Part shown: piece after piece, positions 18,661 through 27,248 of the stretch
How the letters are laid out: the number at the start of each line of letters is the position of its first letter
How positions within the stretch are numbered: position 1 is the stretch's first letter
Assembly: GCA_964418595.1 (NCBI GenBank)
Contig: CAYQMF010000085.1
Location: 1-29,757, forward strand
DNA: 29,757 nucleotides
Direction: 5' to 3'
From: CAYQMF01 sp964418595
Lineage (GTDB): Bacteria; Planctomycetota; UBA1135; UBA2386
The notes under the pieces: generated by a model
Told to the model about the DNA's origin: nothing
Databases searched by the model: none
The model's input: only the letters and a program-made list of their open reading frames with translations
Position numbers and translations under genes: made by a program

Positions 18661-19595
18661 CACGGCTCCGGCCTCCGCTCGAAAGCCGTCCCGGTCCTGG
18701 CGAAGAACACGTCTTCGAGGGTGGGCGGCGACACGGTGAGTCGGCGCAGCGTTTCGCCGAGCGCCGTGACCACGGCGGGCACGACCTTGCCGGCGTCGAC
18801 CACCTGGGCGCGCAGCGCGCCGTCGACCACCTGCGCGTCGAGAGCAGCCCGGCTGCGCAGCGCCGCAGCGGCGTCGGTGAGCGCCCCGTCCGCCACCTCG
18901 ATCCGCAGCACCGTGCCGCCGATCGCATCGGCGAGCGCGCGCGGCGTGCCTTCGGCCACCGCCTTGCCCCGGTCGAGGATCAGCACGCGGTCGGCGCGCT
19001 CCGCCTCGTCGAGCAGGTGCGTGGTGAACAGGACGGTGAGGCCTTCGATGCCGCGCAGCAGGCTCCACAGCTCGCGGCGCGCGGTCGGGTCGAGCCCGGT
19101 GCTCGGCTCGTCGAGCAGCAGCAGCGCGGGTCGATGCAGGAGCACCTTCGCCAGTTCCACGCGACGGCGCAGGCCGCCCGAGAGCTTCTCCACGCGCTCG
19201 CCGGCCCGATCGGTGAGCCCCGTCTTCGCCAGCAGCTCGTCGATGCGCGCGTGCAGGTCGCGCCCGCCAAGACCGAACATCGCACCGCCGTAGGCCAGGT
19301 TCGCGCGCACGGTGAGCTTGCGGTCGACGGCGGGCGACTGGAAGACGACGCCGAGGCGCGCCCGCAGCGCCGCGGCGTCGGTGCGCAGGCTGCGGTCGAA
19401 CACCGTCACCTCACCGCCCTGCATGGGCAGGAGGGTGGCGAGCAGCTTGAAGAGCGTCGACTTGCCCGAACCGTTGGGCCCGAGGAACGCGTGGTGCGCA
19501 CCCTTGGCCACGGCGAAGCCGACGCCGGCGAGCGCCGTGCGTTCGCCGTAGGCGAAGTGCACGTCGCGGGCGTGGATGACAGTGGTCCCGGTCAT
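18660..19595 (-). CDS. ABC transporter ATP-binding protein
   Basis: The protein has 311 residues. Walker A is GPNGSGKST (39-47), Q-loop Gln86, signature LSGG (138-141), Walker B LLLLDEP (158-164) and switch His193. The segment after about 220 is the C-terminal extension seen in DrrA/NodI-type exporters. It overlaps ctaB by four bases (ATGA) and the permease by one, so translation is likely coupled. It powers the ABC-2 permease; its link with heme A synthesis is by position only. Confidence 0.94.
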   Translation of the reverse strand: MTGTTVIHARDVHFAYGERTALAGVGFAVAKGAHHAFLGPNGSGKSTLFKLLATLLPMQGGEVTVFDRSLRTDAAALRARLGVVFQSPAVDRKLTVRANLAYGGAMFGLGGRDLHARIDELLAKTGLTDRAGERVEKLSGGLRRRVELAKVLLHRPALLLLDEPSTGLDPTARRELWSLLRGIEGLTVLFTTHLLDEAERADRVLILDRGKAVAEGTPRALADAIGGTVLRIEVADGALTDAAAALRSRAALDAQVVDGALRAQVVDAGKVVPAVVTALGETLRRLTVSPPTLEDVFFARTGTAFERRPEP

Positions 19596-20461
19596 GCGCG
19601 ATCGACGTACATCGCGAAGTAGAGCAGCGGCAGATACACGATCGACGCCAGGAAGGCGATGCGCATCGTCTCTTCCGTGCGCCGCAGCGCCGCCGCGAAC
19701 ACCGGCACGAGGAAGAACACGCCGAGCACCAGCGCGAGCCACGGGTACAGCTCCCCCGTCATCTGGAGCTGCCACGGCCACAGGCTGATCACGAGCAGGC
19801 CGGTGCCGTACACCACCATCTGCACCGCGGTCGCGCGGCCGGTGTGGTCGACCACGGCCAGCATCCGCATCCCACCGGCGCGGTAGTCCTCGCGATAGCG
19901 CCAGGCGATCGCCAGGAAGTGCGGGATCTGCCAGAAGAAGAGGATGGTGAACAGCGCCAGCGCCTGTACGTCGAGCCGCGATGTCGCTGCGGCGTAGCCC
20001 ACGACGGGCGGCAGCGCGCCAGGGACCGCACCGACCAGCGTGTTGAGCGTCGTGATCGGCTTGAGCGGCGTGTACACGAGCACGTAGCAGAACAGGATCG
20101 TCGCGCACAGGCCGGTCGCGAGCAGGTTCGAGGCGAGCGCCGTCAGCACCAGCCCCCCCACCGCGGTGCACACTCCGAAGAGACCCACGGCCCGCGGCGT
20201 GAGACGCCCGCTGGGCAGTGGTCGCCCGGCGGTGCGCTTCATGCGGAGGTCGCGCTCGCGTTCGATGAGCATGTTGAACGCGTTGCCGGCGACCGCCACG
20301 AGCAGCGTCCCGACCCCGACGCCCAGCACCTCGAGGCCGGTGATGGCCGAGCGCCCGCCCATGCCGATCCCGGCGATGACCGCGAAGATGGCGAGCGCCG
20401 AGAGACGCAGCTTGCCGAGTTCCAAGAGGGCGCCGAGGTGGCGGAACACGCGGGGCATCAT
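19592..20461 (-). CDS. ctaB: Protoheme IX farnesyltransferase (heme O synthase)
   Basis: The protein has 289 residues and about nine membrane helices, the standard UbiA-family size. The first prenyl-diphosphate motif region is NAFNMLIERERDLRMKRT (60-77), followed by AGRPLPSGRL. WRYREDYRAGGMRMLAVVD (187-205) matches the second conserved region of CtaB/CyoE. It joins farnesyl diphosphate to heme B, making heme O for CtaA. The start is one of two adjacent ATGs; the first (20461) overlaps the ctaA stop by four bases and is preferred. Confidence 0.94.
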   Translation of the reverse strand: MMPRVFRHLGALLELGKLRLSALAIFAVIAGIGMGGRSAITGLEVLGVGVGTLLVAVAGNAFNMLIERERDLRMKRTAGRPLPSGRLTPRAVGLFGVCTAVGGLVLTALASNLLATGLCATILFCYVLVYTPLKPITTLNTLVGAVPGALPPVVGYAAATSRLDVQALALFTILFFWQIPHFLAIAWRYREDYRAGGMRMLAVVDHTGRATAVQMVVYGTGLLVISLWPWQLQMTGELYPWLALVLGVFFLVPVFAAALRRTEETMRIAFLASIVYLPLLYFAMYVDRA

Positions 20462-21474
20462 TGCGCCGCGACGAGGTTGCGGCGAGTGCGGACGAACAAC
20501 AGCGTGGCGACGAGGAACAAGACCGCGCCGGTCACGACGTGACTGGTGACGATCGAGGCGCGACCGATCTGGTCGAGACTGGCGGTGTCCTTGCCGCCGC
20601 CGCGCACGACGAGCGTGGCCACACCCAGGGTGAGCTGCGCGAGCAGGACCCAGAGCTGCGCGCGCGCCAGCGCCTTGAATCCCGGCAACGCCGCGAAGCG
20701 CGCGCCGCTGTGCAGCGCCGCCACGAGGATCAACAGCGACACCAGCATCGCCATGCTCACGTGCAGCCAGAGCACGCCGGTGAGGTTGGCGTGACGGACG
20801 ATGGCCCCCAGGGCGAGCTGCACGAACACCGAGCCGAGCGCAACGCCGCTGAGCACGCGCGCCGCCCGCATGTCGGCCGCGGGCACCGGGTCGCGCCGCG
20901 CCCACGCCGGCGACAGCGCGAACGCGAAGAACGTCAGCCCGCACAGGAAGACCTGCGCCAGCGTGCCGTGCGACGCCGACACCCACCACGGGAGGCGACC
21001 CTGGACCGTCTCCTTGCCGAGCAGGCCCTGCACGACCACCAGGATGAGAAGGACGACCGCCGTCCAGCGCAGCCACCGGCGCCGCTCGACGCAGAGGGTC
21101 CACGCCACCTGCGCGAGGGTGAGGATCCCGATCAGCGCCCCGATCGTGCGGTGGCCGTGCTCGAACAGGCCCGGGCTCCACTCGCGCATCTCCTTCGGCC
21201 ACCACGAACCGTTGCCCGTGGGCCAGTCCAGGAAGGCGAGGCCGGAGTTGGTGCTCGTGACCATGGCGCCGACCTTGATCAGCAGCAACACCGCCACGAT
21301 CACGAAGACCGAGTAGCGGTAGAGAGCCGGATGCGGGGAGCGGCCGACGGCCGGAACGCGGCCCGCAGGGGCGCACGGCTGCCCAGCCTCACCGCGCCCA
21401 GCCTCACCGCGCACGGCCTCACCGCGCACGGCCTCACCGCGCACGGCATCACCGGATCCAGCGGAGGGCGGCAT
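20458..21474 (-). CDS. ctaA: Heme A synthase
   Basis: The protein has 338 residues and eight membrane helices. Four histidines expected to bind heme are present: His108 in FEHGHR, His169 in SASHG, His238 in WLHVS and His312 in TSHVV. The first outer loop has TNSGLAFLDWP. CtaA oxidises the heme O methyl group to a formyl, making heme A for cytochrome c oxidase. The first ~50 residues are unusual, with four near-perfect VRGEA-type repeats encoded by 15-bp tandem repeats. I chose ATG 21474; GTG 21504 would add ten residues, and a GTG within the repeats cannot be excluded. Confidence 0.92.
   Translation of the reverse strand: MPPSAGSGDAVRGEAVRGEAVRGEAGRGEAGQPCAPAGRVPAVGRSPHPALYRYSVFVIVAVLLLIKVGAMVTSTNSGLAFLDWPTGNGSWWPKEMREWSPGLFEHGHRTIGALIGILTLAQVAWTLCVERRRWLRWTAVVLLILVVVQGLLGKETVQGRLPWWVSASHGTLAQVFLCGLTFFAFALSPAWARRDPVPAADMRAARVLSGVALGSVFVQLALGAIVRHANLTGVLWLHVSMAMLVSLLILVAALHSGARFAALPGFKALARAQLWVLLAQLTLGVATLVVRGGGKDTASLDQIGRASIVTSHVVTGAVLFLVATLLFVRTRRNLVAAQ
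21386..21460. repeat. 15-bp tandem repeat inside the 5' end of ctaA
   Basis: Units at 21401-21415, 21416-21430 and 21431-21445 are identical (GCCTCACCGCGCACG). The units at 21386-21400 and 21446-21460 are diverged. Because the unit is a multiple of three, copy-number change would lengthen or shorten the N-terminus of CtaA without shifting the frame. Confidence 0.9.
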
Positions 21475-21534
21475 CGCCCCCGGCAAACCCGACCCGGCGC
21501 GCACGAATTTCCGCGCGCCGGGGTCCGCGCGTGC

Positions 21535-22440
21535 CTACTTGCCCGCCTGCGGCGGGGTCGGCGGCTGCGGCTCGATCGTCGGCGGCGTGGGCGACTGCGG
21601 CGGCACGTGGTCCATCCGGCCGCTCGTCCCCTTGCCCTCGTCGAACGCCTCCCACAGCGGTCGCTCGTACTCGGTGATCTCGTCGTTGGTGACGACGCGG
21701 TCGAGTTCGCGCGTCGGGTCGTCCTGGATGGCCTTCAGCAGGCTCGCCAGCTCGAGGTCCTCGGTGGTGCCGAGCAGGGTGCGCGCCTTGGTGAGGTGCT
21801 CCGTGGCCTGGGCGGCTTCGCCGAGGCGCAGGTAGCAGGTACCGGTCGCCTTGCTGATCTGGGCCGCGACGTAGCTCGGGTTGGTGGCCTGCGACGCGAG
21901 TGACAGCTCCGACAGCGCCTTGCGCCACTGACGCTTCGCCATCCACTCCTCGGCCCGGAACAGGTTGCCGAGCGTCGGCCAGTCCACGCGCTCCGTCTCC
22001 GGTTCGAACGAGACGATCTCGATCCACGGCCGCCCTTGGAAGGTGTTGCGCACGAGCGCCGTGGCGCGCATGCGGGTGAACACCTTGGCGTCGTAGAGCG
22101 TCTGCAGCTGTTCGCTGGTCTTGGCGAGGAACAGCAGCCCGAACATGTCGTCGAACTCAGCCTTGCGCCAGATCGGCTGCTCCGCGCCCCAGGCGTGGAA
22201 GTTGGCGAAGTCGGACGTGACGAACGGTGTGAAGAACGGGTTCGACACGTTGCCGAGCGACGCGAACTGCAGGTCGAACCGCAGCTTCACGTTCCGGAAC
22301 GCCTCCGGATGTGCGCGGACCTGCGACAACGTGGTGTCGACCGTCGTCGTGATCTGCGCGCTGTCCCGCCACTGGGCAGGAGCAGCGGCTTCGAACACAC
22401 AGGGGAGGGCCACTCCCAGGGCCAGGGTCAGGAGCTTCAT
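21535..22440 (-). CDS. Secreted helical (TPR-like) protein of unknown function
   Basis: The protein has 301 residues. The signal peptide ends in Ala-Pro-Ala before Gln23. Residues ~24-145 form an uncharacterised domain (RNVKLRFDLQFASLG, KVFTRMRATALVRNTFQGRPWIE). The part from ~160 to 245 looks like two or three TPR-type helical pairs (LFRAEEWMAKRQWRKALSEL, GTCYLRLGEAAQATEHLTKA). The C-terminal tail is Pro-rich. AGGAAGG lies 8 bases before ATG 22440, which decides the start over the in-frame codon at 22470. It precedes ctaA by 60 bases on the same strand, so it may head the oxidase-assembly operon. I do not recognise the family. Confidence 0.8.
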   Translation of the reverse strand: MKLLTLALGVALPCVFEAAAPAQWRDSAQITTTVDTTLSQVRAHPEAFRNVKLRFDLQFASLGNVSNPFFTPFVTSDFANFHAWGAEQPIWRKAEFDDMFGLLFLAKTSEQLQTLYDAKVFTRMRATALVRNTFQGRPWIEIVSFEPETERVDWPTLGNLFRAEEWMAKRQWRKALSELSLASQATNPSYVAAQISKATGTCYLRLGEAAQATEHLTKARTLLGTTEDLELASLLKAIQDDPTRELDRVVTNDEITEYERPLWEAFDEGKGTSGRMDHVPPQSPTPPTIEPQPPTPPQAGK

Positions 22441-22809
22441 GTCAGGTACCTTCCTCTCGTCGATCGGCATCCGTCCGTCGCGCGGATGAGCCGCGCTGCG
22501 GTCGCGTTCTCTCGGGACTGGACACCGGATCCCCCGGCGTCCGCTCCTCTATCGGCGCGGCGACATGGGGAGCTTGAAGCGACTTCCACGCGCCCTGGTC
22601 GGGGCCCGTCGCGTTGCGGCCAACCGCGCGTGGCCGATGGCAACGCCGACCACCTGCAAAGGAAGGGGGCGGTAGCAAGGCCGGATCCTCGTGGGGCCTG
22701 AGCTGCAAGGTGTGACGGGCTCGCGGTCGGGACTAGAATCCCCCATCCCCTTGTTGCTTCCGGAGCCCGAGATCCGCTCCTCGCTCCGCCTCCACCCCAC
22801 ACCTGCACC
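22441..22809. other. Divergent promoter region between secreted-protein genes
   Basis: This 369-base stretch has no convincing gene. For the plus-strand gene, TAGAAT (22734-22739) is a likely -10 box, giving a leader of about 60 bases rich in C and T. For the minus-strand gene only the AGGAAGG ribosome site is clear. No repeats or strong hairpins were noticed. Confidence 0.5.
22734..22739 (+). promoter_or_regulatory. -10-like box (TAGAAT) for the lamin-tail gene
   Basis: TAGAAT is close to the TATAAT consensus and stands out in GC-rich surroundings. TGTGAC (22711-22716) lies 17 bases upstream but is a weak -35. Confidence 0.4.
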
Positions 22810-23850
22810 ATGAGTTCCGCCCTGAAAGCCACCGGCGCCGTTCTCGCGCTCCTCCTCCCCGCGACTGCGCAGACCAACCTGCTGCAGATCAACGAGATCA
22901 ACTTCACGACCGCGGGACAGCCCGACCAGTGGATCGAGATCGCCAACTTCGGCTCGACGGCGGCGGACATGTCCGCGTGGTCGATCTACCAGGCGACGAC
23001 GACGGCAGGCCAGGCGCAGAACTACTGGTGGCCGTTCCCCGACGGCACGCGCATCCCCGCCGGCGAGGTGATCCGCGTCCGCTGGCTGCGCGCCATCGAC
23101 ACCGGCAACAACAACCCGCGCCTCATCGACACGGGCGACACGGTGTTCCACTTCCTGTTCGGGTTGCGCGGCGAGCCGCTCTCCCGCGATGTCGGCGCGC
23201 TGGCGCTCGTCGCCTCGCAGCAGAACGGCGACATGAACACCGCGAGCTTCTACCGGGACTGGGTGTCCTGGGGCGGCACGCCCGGCACGCTGCCGCGCGA
23301 GAACCTGGCGATCCAGAACGGCCGTTGGACGACGGGCGCGCGCGTCGCCCAGCCGGCGCTCGACCAGAGCCTCGCCCTCAACTCGGCGTTCCTGGGTGAG
23401 CCCACGCCGACGAGCGCGTTCTTCCGCGACAACACGCCAACCCCCGGTGCCCCCAACCACCGCGGCGATGTCGTCGCCAACTACGGCACGAACTGCATCC
23501 TCGGCGTCGGCCAGGCGCCGGCGATCCGCGCCGTGTCGATCCCGGTCCCGGGCAACGAGGACTTCGCGATCGTCACCGACGGTCTCGAGCCCGCCACGAG
23601 CTTCCTCGGCCTGTTCCTGGGCGCGCCTGCGCTCCAGGGGTTGCCGTGGGTCGAGCCGCCGTGCCAGCTCTGGATCGACTACAACCTGCCGCTGGTCGGC
23701 ATCGGGATCGTGCCCGACGCGACGAGCTACGAGTTCAAGCCCGACCTGCGCAGCGTGCCGGGCCTGTCGATCGCGCTGCAGTCGATCGTGGTACGCAGCA
23801 ACAGCGTCGGCTTCACCGGCGGGCTGCGGATCACGGTCAGCACGCTCTGA
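22810..23850 (+). CDS. Secreted lamin-tail-domain protein with planctomycete-type C-terminal module
   Basis: The protein has 346 residues. The signal peptide ends in Ala-Thr-Ala before Gln21. Residues ~24-215 form a lamin tail domain (INEINFTTAGQPDQWIEIAN, DMSAWSIYQ, FPDGTRIPAGEVIRVRW, TPTPGAPN). This immunoglobulin-like fold is common in bacterial secreted proteins and nucleases, but no nuclease motif is present. Residues 225-346 (starting YGTNC) resemble the C-terminal module of the beta-propeller protein at 8419-10608. A surface or extracellular binding role is likely; the partner is unknown. A strong hairpin follows the stop. Confidence 0.85.
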   Translation: MSSALKATGAVLALLLPATAQTNLLQINEINFTTAGQPDQWIEIANFGSTAADMSAWSIYQATTTAGQAQNYWWPFPDGTRIPAGEVIRVRWLRAIDTGNNNPRLIDTGDTVFHFLFGLRGEPLSRDVGALALVASQQNGDMNTASFYRDWVSWGGTPGTLPRENLAIQNGRWTTGARVAQPALDQSLALNSAFLGEPTPTSAFFRDNTPTPGAPNHRGDVVANYGTNCILGVGQAPAIRAVSIPVPGNEDFAIVTDGLEPATSFLGLFLGAPALQGLPWVEPPCQLWIDYNLPLVGIGIVPDATSYEFKPDLRSVPGLSIALQSIVVRSNSVGFTGGLRITVSTL

Positions 23851-23859
23851 CCGGCGGCA

Positions 23860-23884
23860 GGATCCTCGCGCGGCGCGAGGATCC
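23860..23884. terminator. Bidirectional terminator hairpin
   Basis: GGATCCTCGCG (23860-23870) and CGCGAGGATCC (23874-23884) form a perfect 11-bp stem with a 3-base loop. It sits between the convergent lamin-tail and rsmD genes, 9 and 13 bases from their stop codons. No T-tract is present. Confidence 0.7.
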
Positions 23885-23897
23885 GCGAACGCAGCAG

Positions 23898-24461
23898 TCA
23901 GCTCGCGCGGGGACGCACGAACGCCATCGCGGTCGTGCCCCACTTGCGGATGTCGACGTCCATGACCTCGCCGAAGTCGTCGCGCTCGAGGATCCCGTCG
24001 CGGAAGTGGAAGCAGAGCACGCCGCCCGGCGCGAGGCGACGCGCCAGCTCGAGCGCACGGTAGGCCGCCCGCACCGGGTCCTCCGCGACCAGGGGATACG
24101 GCGGGTCGAGGAAGATCAGGTCCGGCGCCGTCTCCGCCGGCGCGACCCACGCATCCTGCTTGAGCACCGTCGAGCGCTCCGTCGCCGCCTCGCCGAGGTC
24201 TTCCAGGTTGCGGCGCAGCACGGCCAGCGCCTGGTTGGCCTTCTCCACGAACACCACGCTCGCCGCGCCGCGGGACAGGGCCTCGATGCCGTTGGCCCCC
24301 GTGCCGGCGAACAGGTCCCAGACGACCTGGTCGTCCATGCGCTGGCCGAGGATGTTGAACGCCGCCTCGCGCACCTGGGCGAGGAGCGGCCGGGTGCCGA
24401 ATCCCCGCACCGCCGCCAGCATCCGACCACGGAACTCGCCGCCCAGGACGCGCAGGCTCAT
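23898..24461 (-). CDS. rsmD: 16S rRNA (guanine(966)-N(2))-methyltransferase
   Basis: The protein has 187 residues, the normal RsmD length. The N-terminus has VLGGEFRGRML and TRPLLAQVREAAFNIL (23-38), both family hallmarks. The SAM-binding motif is DLFAGTGANGIEALSRGA (49-66), and LDPPY (118-122) is the catalytic motif of N2-guanine methyltransferases. It methylates G966 of 16S rRNA on the 30S subunit. ATG 24461 matches the family start; the frame stays open far upstream only because the region is GC-rich and antisense to dapA. Confidence 0.94.
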   Translation of the reverse strand: MSLRVLGGEFRGRMLAAVRGFGTRPLLAQVREAAFNILGQRMDDQVVWDLFAGTGANGIEALSRGAASVVFVEKANQALAVLRRNLEDLGEAATERSTVLKQDAWVAPAETAPDLIFLDPPYPLVAEDPVRAAYRALELARRLAPGGVLCFHFRDGILERDDFGEVMDVDIRKWGTTAMAFVRPRAS

Positions 24462-24596
24462 CGACCCTCGCAGCCGGCGGCCGCGACCCAGAGGGTTTCT
24501 GGGGTCGGGGACCCAGGCTCCGCCGCGGTTGCCGCCGGGGAACCGCTTTCCGATGATGCGCCGCACATCGCGATGGCCAAAGGACGACGAACCCAC
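24462..24596. other. Divergent rsmD-dapA intergenic region with hairpin
   Basis: A hairpin with arms CGACCCAGA (24484-24492) and TCTGGGGTCG (24498-24507) has nine pairs, one bulged G and a five-base loop. It lies about 90 bases before dapA and could be in its leader or be an operator. The sequence is too short for a lysine riboswitch and I see no match to one. Confidence 0.35.
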
Positions 24597-25472
24597 ATGG
24601 ATTTCACGGGCGACATGGTGGCGTTGGTCACGCCCTTTCGCAACGACACGATCGACGAGCCGGCGCTGCGCGAGCACGTCGAACGCATGGTCGGCGCGGG
24701 TGTGGCGGCGCTCGTGCCGTGCGGCACGACCGGCGAGTCGGCGACGCTGACGCACGGCGAGCACGACTCGGTGATCGCGCAGGTCATCGAGACCGCCGCC
24801 GGTCGCACGCCGGTGATCGCCGGCACCGGGAGCAACAGCACTGCGGAGGCGGTGCGCCTCAGCCGCGCGGCGCAGGCGGCGGGGGCGAGCGCCGTGCTGA
24901 GCGTGACTCCGTACTACAACCGGCCCTCGCAGGAGGGGCTGCGTCGTCACTTCATGGCGATCGCCGACGCCATCGACATTCCCGTCGTCCTCTACGACAT
25001 CCCCGGCCGGACCGGAGTGGCGATGGCACTCGACACCGTCGTGGCCCTCGCGGCGCACGGCAACATCAAGGCGATCAAGGAAGCCACCGGCAACGTCGAG
25101 AACGTCACGCTCATCCGGCGCGCCTGCGACCTCGCCGTCCTGGCCGGCGACGATGCGTTGACGCTCCCGGTCCTCGCGCTCGGCGGCCGCGGCGTGGTGT
25201 CCGTCCTCGCCAACGTCCTGCCGACCGACGTGGCGAGCCTCGTGCGCGCCGCCCTCGAAGGCGACTTCGCCGCCGCGTGCAGCCAGCACGATCGTCTGCA
25301 TCCCGTGATGCGCGCCATGTTCCTCGAGACCAACCCGGTGCCGGTCAAGACCGCCATGGCGGCGGCGGGCTGGATCCGGCCGGAGTTCCGCCTGCCGCTG
25401 TGCGAGATGCGTCCGGAGAATCGCCAGCGTCTGCTGGCCACGCTGTCTCCTTTCCTCTCCGTGCAGGTATAG
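24597..25472 (+). CDS. dapA: 4-hydroxy-tetrahydrodipicolinate synthase
   Basis: The protein has 291 residues, normal for DapA. Key residues fall at the E. coli positions: Thr44-Thr45 (CGTTGES), Tyr107 (TPYYNRP), Tyr133 and Arg138 (LYDIPGRTG) and Schiff-base Lys161 (AIKEATGN). It condenses pyruvate with aspartate semialdehyde, the first committed step to diaminopimelate and lysine. I chose ATG 24597 because MDFTGDMVALVTPF aligns with the family; ATG 24573 would add eight residues. The next gene starts 7 bases after the stop. Confidence 0.95.
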   Translation: MDFTGDMVALVTPFRNDTIDEPALREHVERMVGAGVAALVPCGTTGESATLTHGEHDSVIAQVIETAAGRTPVIAGTGSNSTAEAVRLSRAAQAAGASAVLSVTPYYNRPSQEGLRRHFMAIADAIDIPVVLYDIPGRTGVAMALDTVVALAAHGNIKAIKEATGNVENVTLIRRACDLAVLAGDDALTLPVLALGGRGVVSVLANVLPTDVASLVRAALEGDFAAACSQHDRLHPVMRAMFLETNPVPVKTAMAAAGWIRPEFRLPLCEMRPENRQRLLATLSPFLSVQV

Positions 25473-25479
25473 GCAGGGC

Positions 25480-27237
25480 ATGCCCGACCGATCGAGCGAC
25501 CCGGACGCTTCGGGTCCCGCCGCACCACCGCCGTCGACGACGCGCAGCACCGCCCGGCTCGGCCTCGAACTGGGCGGGAGCGTGTTCAAGCTGATCGACG
25601 GCCGCGTGTACGGCGTGGGCAGCGCCGACGATGCCGACGTGCGCCTCGTGCATGCGAGCATCGCGCCGCGCCACGCGCGCCTGTTCCTGGACGGCGAGAC
25701 CATCGTGGTCGAGGGTCTGGCGGCCGGGAGCGACGCTGGCGCGCGGCGCGTGGCCCGACCCGGTGAGACACTCACACTCGGCGCCCTGCGCCTGAAGGTC
25801 GTCGACGCGGTGGCGATCGCGACAGCCCGCGCGGCGAAGGCTGGCCGGCGCGAGCCGACCTTCCACGAACTCGTGGGTGCCGAGCTGGCCCGCGCCCCGT
25901 GGTTCCTGCTCTCGATCGCGATCCATGTGCTCATCCTGCTGTTGTTGATCTGGTTCGTGCCGACCACGCCGCCAGGGCAGTCCCCGTATGCCTCCGCCAA
26001 GCTGCTGCAGCCCGCGCCGGAAGACGACCTGCTCCTCGACGTGAAGCCGGAGGAGAAGGTCGAGGTCGAGGACACGACGCGCACGGAGGATCGACAGGCC
26101 GCGGCCAACGACAGCAAGCGGTTCGAGCCGGAGCTGACGCGGCTCGAACCCGAGTTCGACCCGAGTGCCTTCGACGGATTCAACACGTCCGGGCTCGCCG
26201 CCAGCGTCAAGCGCGGCGGCGGCGGAACCGGCGACATCTTCGACCTCGGCAGCGACGCGTTGAAGTCGGGCGGCTTCCGCGGCACGGTCGCGAGGCTGCG
26301 CGGCACCGGCCTCGAGATCGTGTTCGTCTTCGACAGCACCGGCTCGATGGACAGCGTGCTCTCGGCGGCGAAGCGGCGCATCTTCCGCATGGTCGAGGTG
26401 CTCAACGCGCTGGTGCCGTCGGCGCGAATCGGCATCGTCACCTACCGCGACCATGGGGCGACCGAGCAGTACGTCACCCGCGCCGTGCCGGTGACCCACG
26501 ACGTGTACCGCGTGATGAACTTCATGCACACGATCGAGGCCAACGGCGGCGGCGACTTCGCGGAGGCCGTGCTCGACGGCCTGAAGGAGGCGACGAGCCA
26601 GCGCTGGCAGTCGAACTCGCGGCGCGTGGTGGTCCTCATCGGCGACGCGCCTCCGCACAAGGAGGACGAGGCCGCGATCCGCAACATGCTCGCCTCGTTC
26701 GCACGCGGCGAAGCGACGGTGCACACCATCGCGAGCGCCGAGGATCGCCGCAAGCGCACCGCCAACCCCGACACGAAGCGGACCTTCGAGGCGATCGCCA
26801 AGACCGGCAAGGGCCAGTTCTCGATGCTCGAGGCCGAGGACACGATCCTCACCCAGGTGCTGAGCCTCGCGTTCGGGCCCGAGTATCGGAAGGACCTGGA
26901 GGAGATCTACGCACTCGTCGACACGCAGACCAAGCGCACCGACGTGGTGGCGCTCGACGCCGTGCAGCGTGAAGACCTGCAAGCGATCGAGCGCGCCCTC
27001 CGCCGGCCGGTCGTCGACCAGGACTTCATCAAGGCGATCATCACGCTGGCACCACCGCCGGTGCTGCGCTTCCTCGCCGAGAAGCTCGGCGACCGGGGCT
27101 TCCCCGTCGCCGGCCGCCAGGCGGCGGCGTTCGCGCTCATGAAGGCCCTGGAGCTGCGCCGCCCGCCCATCGATCCGGAGAACGACGAGCCGCTCCCGCG
27201 CGCCGGCGTCGAGGCCCTGCTGCGCAAGATCCGGTAG
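25480..27237 (+). CDS. FHA - transmembrane - VWA domain protein
   Basis: The protein has 585 residues. An FHA-like domain covers about 27-108 (YGVGSADDADVRLVHASIAPRHARLFLDG), with the fold's Ser-x-x-x-x-His region at 60-65. One membrane helix (~141-161) follows. A long acidic linker leads to a VWA domain (~278-466) with metal site Asp285-Ser286-Thr287-Gly288-Ser289, Asp324 in YRDHG and NGGGDFAEAV (355-364). The C-terminal 120 residues are helical. FHA domains bind phosphothreonine, so control by a Ser/Thr kinase is plausible. With no signal peptide and one helix, FHA is probably cytoplasmic and VWA periplasmic. It follows dapA by 7 bases and is probably cotranscribed, although no link to lysine synthesis is evident. 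Confidence 0.85.
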   Translation: MPDRSSDPDASGPAAPPPSTTRSTARLGLELGGSVFKLIDGRVYGVGSADDADVRLVHASIAPRHARLFLDGETIVVEGLAAGSDAGARRVARPGETLTLGALRLKVVDAVAIATARAAKAGRREPTFHELVGAELARAPWFLLSIAIHVLILLLLIWFVPTTPPGQSPYASAKLLQPAPEDDLLLDVKPEEKVEVEDTTRTEDRQAAANDSKRFEPELTRLEPEFDPSAFDGFNTSGLAASVKRGGGGTGDIFDLGSDALKSGGFRGTVARLRGTGLEIVFVFDSTGSMDSVLSAAKRRIFRMVEVLNALVPSARIGIVTYRDHGATEQYVTRAVPVTHDVYRVMNFMHTIEANGGGDFAEAVLDGLKEATSQRWQSNSRRVVVLIGDAPPHKEDEAAIRNMLASFARGEATVHTIASAEDRRKRTANPDTKRTFEAIAKTGKGQFSMLEAEDTILTQVLSLAFGPEYRKDLEEIYALVDTQTKRTDVVALDAVQREDLQAIERALRRPVVDQDFIKAIITLAPPPVLRFLAEKLGDRGFPVAGRQAAAFALMKALELRRPPIDPENDEPLPRAGVEALLRKIR

Positions 27238-27248
27238 TTGTCGCCGCG

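Noticed and set aside
21386..21460. Possible CRISPR-like array
   Set aside because: The units are contiguous with no spacers and lie in the ctaA reading frame; it is a simple tandem repeat.
24462..24596. Lysine riboswitch before dapA
   Set aside because: The region is only 135 bases and shows one short hairpin; the lysine aptamer is longer and five-stemmed, and none of its conserved segments is seen.
23898..26441. 847-codon minus-strand frame containing rsmD
   Set aside because: Only the last 187 codons match a family; the rest is antisense to dapA and the FHA-VWA gene.
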